A stretch of DNA of 64,000 nt. It comes from Spongiibacter nanhainus. Lineage in GTDB: Bacteria > Pseudomonadota > Gammaproteobacteria > Pseudomonadales > Spongiibacteraceae. The position numbers and the translations under genes are program-made. This document shows positions 43,883 through 51,604 of the stretch, in pieces; the first letter of the stretch is position 1, and the number at the start of each line of letters is the position of its first letter. The notes under the pieces were generated by a model. It was given only the letters and a program-made list of their open reading frames with translations. It ran no database searches and had not been told where the DNA came from. The stretch is taken from contig NZ_CP066167.1 in the NCBI RefSeq assembly GCF_016132545.1, positions 2,755,001 to 2,819,000 on the forward strand. The letters are read 5' to 3'.

Positions 43883-44665
43883 TTACGCTCTGACCCGTCG
43901 CATGGTCATGGCGTGTTTGAAACGGGAGGCGGGATGGGTATTCACCGTGACCTGTATCACCCTGCCATTTGCAGCTTTATAGGCCCGGCGGACTTCAAGC
44001 GCTGCACTGCCAGGCTCCGCCTGCAGGGCCTGGGCCAAGTCGTCGTTCAATAGCACGGCGGATACTTGTTGAGAGACCTCCACTACCCGCAGGCCGTAAA
44101 GACTTTCCAATAGGGGGAAAACAGGGCCGTGGTGCTTGGGCAGTATCCGGCCTACCGAGGCGTAGTCGCGGTGAATATAGTAATCGGTTCGGCACTGGGG
44201 CTCGCCGGTTGCCCGATCCAGTCGCAGACCGGAAACCCTCAACCACTGCTCACCCTGCCCCAAGCCGGTTTGCGCCGCCAAGTCGCTGCCCAATGTCTGC
44301 ATCCCGACATCATCGATGTTGAACTCCACATCGGCGGCAAAGGCCAGCAGGTCGTTAATCGACATCACTTGGTGAATATCGGATTCGGTGTCCAGTGGTT
44401 GCGCGACGGTGGTCCCCGCCCCTTGCTTTGATGTCACCAGCCCGTCGCTGCGCAGCACCCGCAACGCTTCCCTGACGGTATGGCGGCTCACTCCGTACTG
44501 CTTGCCGAGATCGCCTTCGGTGGGTAAGCGTGCCCCAACAGGGAAGATGCCTTGAAGAATCGCTCGCTTCAGTTGCTTGGCCAGTTGCAGGTACAGCGGG
44601 CTTTCGTCGCCCTCTTCCCGCCCAAGGGGAGCCTTAAGGTCGTTTTTCTGTGCTTGCGTAACCAC
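43883..44665 (-). CDS. GntR-family (HutC-type, UTRA) regulator
   Basis: 260-aa regulator. The N-terminal winged helix (about 20-90; LPTEGDLGKQYGVSRHTVREALRVLRSDGLVTSKQGAGTTVA) is followed by a UTRA ligand-binding domain (RLDRATGEPQCRTDYYIHRDYASVGRILPKHHGPVFPLLES). It is transcribed away from the Rieske operon, and the 269-bp region between them has three copies of a GTACGGA box, the probable binding sites. The effector is probably the substrate or a product of the 44.9-50.5 kb operon. Confidence 0.9.
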   Translation of the reverse strand: MVTQAQKNDLKAPLGREEGDESPLYLQLAKQLKRAILQGIFPVGARLPTEGDLGKQYGVSRHTVREALRVLRSDGLVTSKQGAGTTVAQPLDTESDIHQVMSINDLLAFAADVEFNIDDVGMQTLGSDLAAQTGLGQGEQWLRVSGLRLDRATGEPQCRTDYYIHRDYASVGRILPKHHGPVFPLLESLYGLRVVEVSQQVSAVLLNDDLAQALQAEPGSAALEVRRAYKAANGRVIQVTVNTHPASRFKHAMTMRRVRA

Positions 44666-44741
44666 TCAACTCTCCACATCCCGTTTTTCCGCCGGCTTGC
44701 CCCCGGGAGGATGGCAACCATACTCTAACCACCCACCTATT

Positions 44742-44829
44742 TGTACGGACATATTTGCATATAAGCAGATTAAAAGCGATAAATCCGTACTAAAATAGCA
44801 TTGCGGCTATTTTTATGTACGGACATATT
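44742..44829. promoter_or_regulatory. Three GTACGGA boxes, probable GntR operators
   Basis: TGTACGGACATATT occurs exactly twice, at 44742-44755 and 44816-44829 (74 bp apart). An inverted TCCGTAC lies at 44784-44790 between them. The arrangement is centred in the promoter region shared by the GntR gene and the Rieske operon, which points to binding by the adjacent GntR protein. Confidence 0.65.
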
Positions 44830-44861
44830 GAAAATCACCAGCAAAACTGCGATGCTATTTT

Positions 44862-44883
44862 TAATCAACATCGATGTTTATTA
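44862..44883. promoter_or_regulatory. Shared motif copy 1, next to the Rieske start
   Basis: TAATCAACATCGATGTTTAT, with a palindromic AACATCGATGTT core at 44867-44878, lies about 50 bp upstream of the Rieske gene. A near copy occurs before the enoyl-CoA hydratase at 50596. It overlaps a TATTAT -10-like sequence (44879-44884), so repression is likely. Confidence 0.55.
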
Positions 44884-44934
44884 TAGATTAACAACAGACG
44901 CACCCCCACCCCCAAATCAACGATGGAGAGCGGC

Positions 44935-46293
44935 GTGAACAACGATAATAGCGACCAAGCAGACATCCTCACCCAGCCGGCACGCATTCCCGTGGAAGCC
45001 TACCTCAGTGAAGACTACGCCCGCGCCGAGCAGAATAAGCTGTGGCGGCAGGTCTGGCTGCAGGCGGGAAGGGTGGAAGAAATCCCCGACAACGGCGACT
45101 ACATCACCTTTGATATCAAAAGCGACTCGGTGGTCATTCTCCGGGATGGCGAACAGATACGCGCCTTCCACAACGTCTGCCCCCACCGTGGCCGCAAATT
45201 GGTGGACACTCCTGCCGGAGCCCGCAACGCCCAGGGTAGGCGCGACGGATTCAAATGCGGCTTTCACGGCTGGCGTTTTAACCTTGAGGGGGAAAACACC
45301 TTCATCCCCCACGTCGAAGACTGGCAGGGCGCACTGGACAACACCTGCACCAGCATGAAGGCGGTCAATCTCGACACCTGGGGCGGCTGGATCTGGATCA
45401 ACCTCAACCCCGATTGCGAGCCGCTGCGGGAGTTTCTCGGTGTGATTCCCGAAATGCTGGAACCCTACGAACTGCACAATATGCGTTACCGCTGGCGCAA
45501 ATGGGGCGTATTCAACTGCAACTGGAAGGTCGCCATGGAGGCCTTCAACGAGACCTACCACGTGCAGACCACCCACCCCGAGTTTAACCAGTATGGCCAG
45601 TTCCGGGGCTGGGCCAAGGCCCATGGTCTGCACAGCAATATCGGTTACGAACGCCCCAAAGATATGGACGCTAACCAGTCCGGCAAGCTGCGTATCGGCA
45701 CCGAAAAGGACCCCCGGGTCGCCACCGCTGAAATGCAACGCTATACCTGGGAAAACGCCAATACCAACACCACCCAAACCCTGGTGGACGCGGCCCAACG
45801 ATTGGCCAGCGAACTGCCAGAGGGCACACCGCCCACCGAAGTACTGCAACACTGGCTCAAAACGGCGCGAGAAGTCGACGAGGCCCGGGGCGTTATCTGG
45901 CCTACTGTAGACCCGGAGCACGCCAGCGAAGCCGGCACGGCCTGGCAAGTCTTTCCCAATTTCCAAATCGGTCACGCTGTTAACAATATGCTCTGCTACA
46001 GCGCTCGCCCCTACGGCGACGACCCCGATAAATGTATTTTTGAGGCGGCAGTCTACGAGCTTTTCCCCAAAGGCGCCGAGCCCAAAACCCAGTGGGAGTT
46101 TTGTCCACCGACAGAGGAAGCCTGGTGCTATGTGCTGTCTCAGGACTTCTCCAATATGGAAGCGGTACAACAGGGCATGAAATCCCCCGGTTTTCTCGGC
46201 CCCCAACCCAACCCTTATATGGAGCGCGCCACCGTGAATCTGCATCGCAATTTAGCGCGCTATATGGGCACTGGCGAGCCGGAAAAAATCTAA
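44935..46293 (+). CDS. Rieske-type ring-hydroxylating oxygenase, alpha subunit
   Basis: 452-aa oxygenase component. The Rieske [2Fe-2S] centre is Cys82-His84 (CPHRG) and Cys108-His111 (CGFHGW). The mononuclear iron site has His209 and His214 in NETYHVQTTHPEF. The GTG at 44935 follows GGAGAGCGGC; an ATG at 44923 is also possible but lacks an SD. No small subunit, ferredoxin or reductase is adjacent, so electrons must come from elsewhere. It is the first gene of the operon with a ThDP enzyme, a CoA transferase and an acyl-CoA dehydrogenase. Hydroxylation or demethylation of an acid or quaternary compound are both conceivable. Confidence 0.85.
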   Translation: MNNDNSDQADILTQPARIPVEAYLSEDYARAEQNKLWRQVWLQAGRVEEIPDNGDYITFDIKSDSVVILRDGEQIRAFHNVCPHRGRKLVDTPAGARNAQGRRDGFKCGFHGWRFNLEGENTFIPHVEDWQGALDNTCTSMKAVNLDTWGGWIWINLNPDCEPLREFLGVIPEMLEPYELHNMRYRWRKWGVFNCNWKVAMEAFNETYHVQTTHPEFNQYGQFRGWAKAHGLHSNIGYERPKDMDANQSGKLRIGTEKDPRVATAEMQRYTWENANTNTTQTLVDAAQRLASELPEGTPPTEVLQHWLKTAREVDEARGVIWPTVDPEHASEAGTAWQVFPNFQIGHAVNNMLCYSARPYGDDPDKCIFEAAVYELFPKGAEPKTQWEFCPPTEEAWCYVLSQDFSNMEAVQQGMKSPGFLGPQPNPYMERATVNLHRNLARYMGTGEPEKI

Positions 46294-46323
46294 TCATAAC
46301 GATCCACAATAAAGGCATAGACA

Positions 46324-48105
46324 ATGTATTCAGACGACACCTCTGCAGCGGCCGAATCCAGCGCCAGCAAAAACGGCAGCACTACACCGGTATACGAGCG
46401 CATTCTCGAACTGTTTGAGCAAGAAGGGGTAAAGGCCATCTTCGGCATTCCCGACCCCAACTTTGTGCACATGTTTGTAGCGGCGGAAAAACGCGGCTGG
46501 AAGGTGGTTACCCCCCACCACGAACTGGCCGCCGGGATGATGGCGGAAGCCTACGCCCGCATGAACGGCACTCCAGCGCTGTGTATTTCTACCTTGGGTC
46601 CCGGTATCTCGCTGACCTCTGGCTCAATGATGAACTCGCTGGTAGAAAATTCGCCAGTCATCTACCTGGGTGGGCAGCGGGCGCGGATCACTGAGCGCCG
46701 GGTGCGCCGAGGACGCATCCAATTTATCCAGCAGGAAGATTTGTTTAAAAATTCGGTGAAGTGGAGCGCCAGCATCGAGTATGCCGACCAGACCGATGAG
46801 ATCATCCGCCATGCATTACGGGTATGTCAGTCCGGCACTCCCGGCCCGGTCTACATTGAGTATCCCGGCCACGTCATTCTGGAAGAGCTGGACGTGCCCC
46901 CCGCTCTGCCGCCCCGGGACTACCGCTTAGTCGAGCCGGGCGCCGACGCCGACATGGTGGCCAGGGCCGCCGAGCTAATTAAAAATGCCGACTGCCCGAT
47001 CCTGCTAGTGGGCCACGCCGTCCAGTGCACCCGGGCCGGTGCCAAGGTCAAAGAGCTGGCCCAACTGATGGGCTGCCCGGTACTGCAAACTTCGGGCGGC
47101 ACCGCCTTTATTGAGGGCATTGAGGAGCGCACCTTCCCCTATCTGTTTGCCGAAGTGGCCGACGAGATTGTCGCCAAATCTGATGTGGTGGTTGCCATCG
47201 GCACCGAGATCGGCGAGCCGGTGCACTACGGGCGCGGCTATCTGTGGGCGGAAGGCAACACCGACCGCAAGTGGGTGAATATCGAGCTGGACCCTGAAGC
47301 CATCGGCCAGAACCGCCCCATTGATGTACCGTTAGTGGGGGACCTGCGCACCGTGGTACCGCAACTCTCCGCGGCCCTGAAAGACAGCCCGCGCAGCGAA
47401 CACCCCGACCTGCAACGCTGGATCAAAGAAGACAAGGATCGCCTGGAATCTCTGGCCAACGAAGACTTCTCCACCGACAGTGGTCGAGTGCACACCGGGC
47501 AGTGGGTGATAGAAACCACCAAGGCCATGCCAGAGAATGCCATTCATGTGCGGGACGGTGGCTGTACTGTCATCTTTACCTGGACCTACCTACAGAGCAA
47601 ACCCCGTGACGTCATCTGGAACCAAAATTTTGGCTGTCTGGGCACCGGCTTGCCCTATGCCGTTGGCGCCTCTATCGCCGACGGCGGTCAGCGCCCGGTA
47701 CTGTTTACCACCAGCGACTCTTCGTTCCTCTACCACATTGGCGAACTGGAAGTGGTGCAACGCTTCAATCTGCCTATGGTCATTGTGGTGGCGGTAGATA
47801 ATGCCTGGGGCCTGGAAGTTGGCGTCTATAAGCGCACCTTCGGTCACGGCAACACCAACGAGCCCGGCGTCCATTGGAGCAAAAATGTGCGCTTCGACAA
47901 GATGGCCGAGGCCTTGGGTTGCGAGGGCATGTACGTAGAAAAAGGTGAGGATATCGGCAAGGCTGTAAGCGAGGCCTTTGCCAGCGGCAAGCCCACGGTC
48001 ATTCATGTCCCCATCGACCCGGTCATCAACCACGGCGGTAATGAAAACCTCAATACCCCCAACTACGATCGCTTCCGGACCTGGTACGCCGAAGGGCAAC
48101 AATAA
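46324..48105 (+). CDS. ThDP-dependent enzyme of the acetolactate synthase/2-hydroxyacyl-CoA lyase family
   Basis: 593-aa thiamine-diphosphate enzyme. Pyr domain: HHELAAGMMAEAYAR with Glu67 as the ThDP-activating glutamate. The central domain has GCPVLQTSGGTAF. The PP-domain metal-binding motif is changed from GDG to Ser464-Asp465-Ser466 (TSDSSFLYHIGELEVVQ), with the Asn pair as Asp492-Asn493 (DNAWG). The Mg/ThDP Asp and the second Asn are kept. The pairing with a CaiB-type CoA transferase recalls oxalyl-CoA decarboxylase/formyl-CoA transferase gene pairs, but the sequence is not a clear oxalyl-CoA enzyme. A C-C lyase or decarboxylase reaction on an acyl-CoA or 2-oxo acid is likely. Confidence 0.8.
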   Translation: MYSDDTSAAAESSASKNGSTTPVYERILELFEQEGVKAIFGIPDPNFVHMFVAAEKRGWKVVTPHHELAAGMMAEAYARMNGTPALCISTLGPGISLTSGSMMNSLVENSPVIYLGGQRARITERRVRRGRIQFIQQEDLFKNSVKWSASIEYADQTDEIIRHALRVCQSGTPGPVYIEYPGHVILEELDVPPALPPRDYRLVEPGADADMVARAAELIKNADCPILLVGHAVQCTRAGAKVKELAQLMGCPVLQTSGGTAFIEGIEERTFPYLFAEVADEIVAKSDVVVAIGTEIGEPVHYGRGYLWAEGNTDRKWVNIELDPEAIGQNRPIDVPLVGDLRTVVPQLSAALKDSPRSEHPDLQRWIKEDKDRLESLANEDFSTDSGRVHTGQWVIETTKAMPENAIHVRDGGCTVIFTWTYLQSKPRDVIWNQNFGCLGTGLPYAVGASIADGGQRPVLFTTSDSSFLYHIGELEVVQRFNLPMVIVVAVDNAWGLEVGVYKRTFGHGNTNEPGVHWSKNVRFDKMAEALGCEGMYVEKGEDIGKAVSEAFASGKPTVIHVPIDPVINHGGNENLNTPNYDRFRTWYAEGQQ

Positions 48106-48128
48106 TCGGAGCCGGAGAGAACGAGTCA

Positions 48129-49304
48129 ATGAATAATAAAGGTCCCTTAAAGGGCATCCGCGTTGTCGACCTGACCTCCATGGTCATGGGCCCCTACTCC
48201 ACCCAAATCATGGCGGATATGGGTGCCGAGGTCATCAAAGTGGAGCCGCCAACTGGTGACAATACCCGCTTTGTGTCCAAGGGGCCGGTGCCGGGCATGA
48301 GCGGTGTGTACGTCAATGTTAATCGTGGTAAACGCAGTATCGTGCTGGACCTGCGCAGTGATGAGGGCAAACAAGCACTGGAAAAGCTGATCGCCACCGC
48401 CGACGTGTTTATCCACTCCATGCGGGGCAAGGCCATCAATAAGTTGGGCTTTAGTTACGATGCGGTTTCCGCCATTAAACCCGATATTATCTACACCAAT
48501 TGCTACGGCTACAGCCGCCGCGGCCCCAACGCCGATCAGCCAGCCTACGACGACACCATCCAGGCCGACTGCGGCCTACCCCATGTACAGCAATTGCTCA
48601 CCGGCAAAGCCAACTTTGTCGGCACCATTATGGCGGACAAAGTCGCGGGCATGACCGCCCTTTATGCCACGGTGATGGCACTGTTCCACCGCGAGCGCAC
48701 AGGCGAAGGCCAGGAAGTGGAGGTGGGAATGTTCGAAACCATGGCGTCCTTTATGTTGGTGGAGCACGCCAATGGCGCCTTGTTTGACCCACCCCTGGGA
48801 CCGGCCAACTACCACCGTGCCGTCGCCCCCAATCGGGCGCCCTACCAAACCAAGGATGGCCATATCGCCGCGTTGGTTTACAACGACAAGCACTGGGCCG
48901 CCTTTATGGACGCGGTACAACCCGAGTGGCAAAGCGAGGAGTTCGACACCCTCGAGCAGCGCGCCAATCGCATCAATGAGGTCTACGGTTTATTGGCCGA
49001 AACCTTTAAAACCCGCACTACCGCCGAGTGGCTGGAGTTATTAAAGGAGCTGCATATCCCTGCCGCGCCACTGCGCACTCCCGATGAACTGTTTGACAAC
49101 GAACACCTCAACGCCATCGACTTTTTCGAAACCGTGGACGCGCCTTACGGCACAGTGCGCTTTCCCGGTGTGCCGACGTGGTTCTCCAAAAGCCCCGGCA
49201 AAGTGGCAGGCCCGACCCAGGCTCTAGGAGAAGACACAGACGCGGTATTGGCTGAGCTGGGACTGGACACCCCGGTCGTAAAAACCGGCAGCGACACTAT
49301 TTAA
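48129..49304 (+). CDS. CaiB/BaiF-family (class III) CoA transferase
   Basis: 391-aa type III CoA transferase. The start GIRVVDLTSMVMGPYSTQIMADMGAEVIKVEPPTGDNTR is the family signature. NVNRGKRSIVLDLRSDEGKQALEKLIATADVFIHSMR and YDDTIQADCGL follow, the latter including the probable catalytic Asp region. GTMRFPGVPTWFSKSPGK-type C-terminal motifs are also present. It moves CoA between two carboxylic acids, so the product would be an acyl-CoA for the acyl-CoA dehydrogenase encoded 57 bp downstream. It follows the ThDP gene by 23 bp. Confidence 0.9.
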   Translation: MNNKGPLKGIRVVDLTSMVMGPYSTQIMADMGAEVIKVEPPTGDNTRFVSKGPVPGMSGVYVNVNRGKRSIVLDLRSDEGKQALEKLIATADVFIHSMRGKAINKLGFSYDAVSAIKPDIIYTNCYGYSRRGPNADQPAYDDTIQADCGLPHVQQLLTGKANFVGTIMADKVAGMTALYATVMALFHRERTGEGQEVEVGMFETMASFMLVEHANGALFDPPLGPANYHRAVAPNRAPYQTKDGHIAALVYNDKHWAAFMDAVQPEWQSEEFDTLEQRANRINEVYGLLAETFKTRTTAEWLELLKELHIPAAPLRTPDELFDNEHLNAIDFFETVDAPYGTVRFPGVPTWFSKSPGKVAGPTQALGEDTDAVLAELGLDTPVVKTGSDTI

Positions 49305-49361
49305 TCCAATACTACCTAGTCGAATATGGCGCCAATCAGATAAATAACGAGGAGAGGTAGC

Positions 49362-50528
49362 GTGGATTTCTCGCTTACCGAAGATCAGCAAAACATCCGT
49401 GACGCGGTGCTCAAGCATTGCTCGCAATTTTCCGACGACTACTGGCTGGAACAGGACCGCAAGGGCGAGTTCCCCTTTGAGTTCCATAAATCCATGGCCG
49501 AAGCCGGCTGGCTGGGCATTGCCATGCCCGAGTCGGTGGGTGGCGCCGGGCTGGGCATTACAGAGGCCGCCATTATGATGCAGGCGGTAGCGGAAGCGGG
49601 CGGTGGCATGACCGCCGCCTCCAGCATTCACGGCCCGGTCTTCAGCCTTGAGCCCATCGAGCAATTTGGCACTGCCGAGCAACAGCAGCGAATGATCCCA
49701 CCCATTCTCTCCGGCCAGCAAAAAATGTGTTTTGCGGTAACCGAGCCCAATGTCGGTCTAGATACCACCAAGCTAAAAACCCGCGCCGAGCGCTGCCAGG
49801 GCGGCTACAAGGTGACCGGTGAAAAAATCTGGATCACCAATGCCCATGTCGCCGACAAAATGATGCTGTTGGCGCGCACTACGCCATTGGAAGACGTTAA
49901 GCGCAAAACACAAGGATTGTCGCTGTTCTTCACCGATATTGATCGCGACAAAATTGAAACCCAGTTAATACCTAAAATGGGCCGTCATGCGGTGGGCTCA
50001 AACATGGTGTTTGTGGACGACTTTTTCGTCCCTGAAGAAGACCGTATTGGCGAAGAAGGCGACGGCTTCAAAATAATTCTCCAGGGCCTCAACCCGGAAC
50101 GCGTACTTTTGGGCGCAGAAGCCATCGGACTCGGCCGGGCCGCTATCCAACGAGCGGCACAGTACGCCAGAGAGCGGGTGGTTTTCGACCGCCCTATCGG
50201 CATGAACCAGGGTATTCAACACCCCCTGGCCAAATGCTGGGCCCAGGTGGAAGCTGCCAATTTGATGGTAATGAAGGCGGCTAATTTGTTTGATAAAGGC
50301 GCGGAGTGCGGCGTTGAGGCCAACACCGGCAAATACCTGGCTGCCGAGGCCGGGTTTGAGGCCTGCCACACCGCCATGTTGACACTGGGAGGCATGGGCT
50401 ACGCCCAGGAGTACCACGTGGAGCGCTATTTACGAGAGGTGCTGATCCCCCGCACCGCGCCGGTCAGCCCCCATATGATTCTTAACTTTATCGCCGAGCG
50501 GGTATTGGAGTTACCCAAATCCTACTAA
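49362..50528 (+). CDS. Acyl-CoA dehydrogenase-family flavoprotein
   Basis: 388-aa ACAD-fold enzyme starting at GTG 49362 after a purine-rich GAGGAGAGGTAGC. It has FAVTEPNVGLDTTKLKTRAER, KIWITNAHVADKMMLLARTT and TLGGMGYAQEYHVERYLREVLIPRTAPVS. The last motif replaces the usual YEGT(S/A) region, so the catalytic Glu found there in short- and medium-chain enzymes is absent. The Glu position of isovaleryl-type enzymes is not clear either: NPERVLLGAEAIG carries an Arg-preceding Glu that could serve. It probably acts on an unusual, perhaps branched or aryl, acyl-CoA. Confidence 0.85.
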   Translation: MDFSLTEDQQNIRDAVLKHCSQFSDDYWLEQDRKGEFPFEFHKSMAEAGWLGIAMPESVGGAGLGITEAAIMMQAVAEAGGGMTAASSIHGPVFSLEPIEQFGTAEQQQRMIPPILSGQQKMCFAVTEPNVGLDTTKLKTRAERCQGGYKVTGEKIWITNAHVADKMMLLARTTPLEDVKRKTQGLSLFFTDIDRDKIETQLIPKMGRHAVGSNMVFVDDFFVPEEDRIGEEGDGFKIILQGLNPERVLLGAEAIGLGRAAIQRAAQYARERVVFDRPIGMNQGIQHPLAKCWAQVEAANLMVMKAANLFDKGAECGVEANTGKYLAAEAGFEACHTAMLTLGGMGYAQEYHVERYLREVLIPRTAPVSPHMILNFIAERVLELPKSY

Positions 50529-50595
50529 AACTTATATCCGCGGTGGAGTTTGCCGGGATACAGACACCCGGGTAAAAATTGCATCAGGCAGTTGC

Positions 50596-50617
50596 TAATC
50601 AACACCGATGTCTATTA
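50596..50617. promoter_or_regulatory. Shared motif copy 2, upstream of enoyl-CoA hydratase
   Basis: TAATCAACACCGATGTCTAT matches the 44862 copy at 18 of 20 positions and overlaps a TTGCTA/TAATAT promoter-like pair (50592-50621, 18-bp spacing). It lies in the 247-bp gap before the hydratase gene, suggesting that this gene shares a repressor with the Rieske operon. Confidence 0.55.
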
Positions 50618-50775
50618 ATATACTCTAAGGTATTACACTTTTCTGCGTCTGGTCTTATTTAACTATAGCTGGATGCCGAAGAGCACTGCGACAAGTCAAC
50701 AATAATGATTCAGAGGCCGGCAGTCGTCTCACCATAGATAGGGTAGACGAGTGGCGCCCCTGCCGAGTAAGGCTT

Positions 50776-51543
50776 ATGAAAGACGCGGTAAAGTTTGACA
50801 CCACCGATGACGGCATCGCCATCATCACCATAGACCGCCCGGAAACCCGCAATGCGCTCTCCGCCGAAGTGCGGGCGGGTTTGTTTGCCGCCTGGGAACG
50901 CTTCGAAAACGACGATGCCCTGAGGGTCGCGATTCTTACTGGCGCGGGTGAGAAAGCGTTCTGCGCTGGCGGCGACCTCAAAGAGATGGTCGATAAAGGC
51001 TTGAAGGTCCCTCCCCGGGACATGTTTCCCGTTCCCTACGACAACATCGAGCTCTCCAAACCCACCATCGCGGCGGTGAACGGCGTCGCCTTTGCCGGTG
51101 GCTGGATGATCGCCCAAGCCTGCGACCTGTGCGTGGCCTCAGTGGAAGCGCGCTTTGCCGTCACCGAGGTCAAAGTCGGTCGGTCGTCGCCCTGGGCGTC
51201 GCCGCTGATCCATATGATTCCGCAGCGCATCATGATGGAAATTCTGTTGACCGGTAAGCCCATCAGCGCCCAACGGGCCTATGAAATCGGGCTGGTCAAC
51301 CGCCTAACACAACCGGAGGAACTTATTGACACCGCCCTGCAGCTGGCCAGAGACATCCTCGACGGTGCTCCGCTGTCGGTGAAAGCGGCGCGGGAGACCG
51401 TGATGCTGTCCACAGAGATGGGCCGCTCGGCGGCACTACAAGCTGCCCGACATTCCTCGGAACACTGTTACAACAGCCACGACGCCCAGGAAGGGCCGCG
51501 GGCATTCGCAGAAAAACGCAAGCCAGATTGGCAATCAAAGTAA
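50776..51543 (+). CDS. Enoyl-CoA hydratase/isomerase family protein
   Basis: 255-aa crotonase-fold protein. GAGEKAFCAGGDLKEM and VNGVAFAGGWMIAQACDLCVAS form the oxyanion hole, and FAVTEVKVGRSSPWASPLIHMIPQR is the third signature. The first Glu of the hydratase pair is replaced by the Trp-Met region, so lyase or isomerase activity is possible as well as hydration. It probably belongs to the preceding operon's pathway through the shared upstream motif, but has a separate promoter region. The C-terminal AFAEKRKPDW is standard. Confidence 0.88.
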   Translation: MKDAVKFDTTDDGIAIITIDRPETRNALSAEVRAGLFAAWERFENDDALRVAILTGAGEKAFCAGGDLKEMVDKGLKVPPRDMFPVPYDNIELSKPTIAAVNGVAFAGGWMIAQACDLCVASVEARFAVTEVKVGRSSPWASPLIHMIPQRIMMEILLTGKPISAQRAYEIGLVNRLTQPEELIDTALQLARDILDGAPLSVKAARETVMLSTEMGRSAALQAARHSSEHCYNSHDAQEGPRAFAEKRKPDWQSK

Positions 51544-51604
51544 TAACAACTGAAGGGATTAGAAATCTCTCAAATTAACAATAAAGGGATAAAGGTATAA
51601 CAGT

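Noticed and set aside
46324-48105. Acetolactate synthase (ilvB) as the identity of the ThDP enzyme
   Set aside because: The GDG motif is changed, no small subunit is present and the neighbours are CoA-ester and oxygenase genes, so biosynthetic acetolactate synthase is unlikely.
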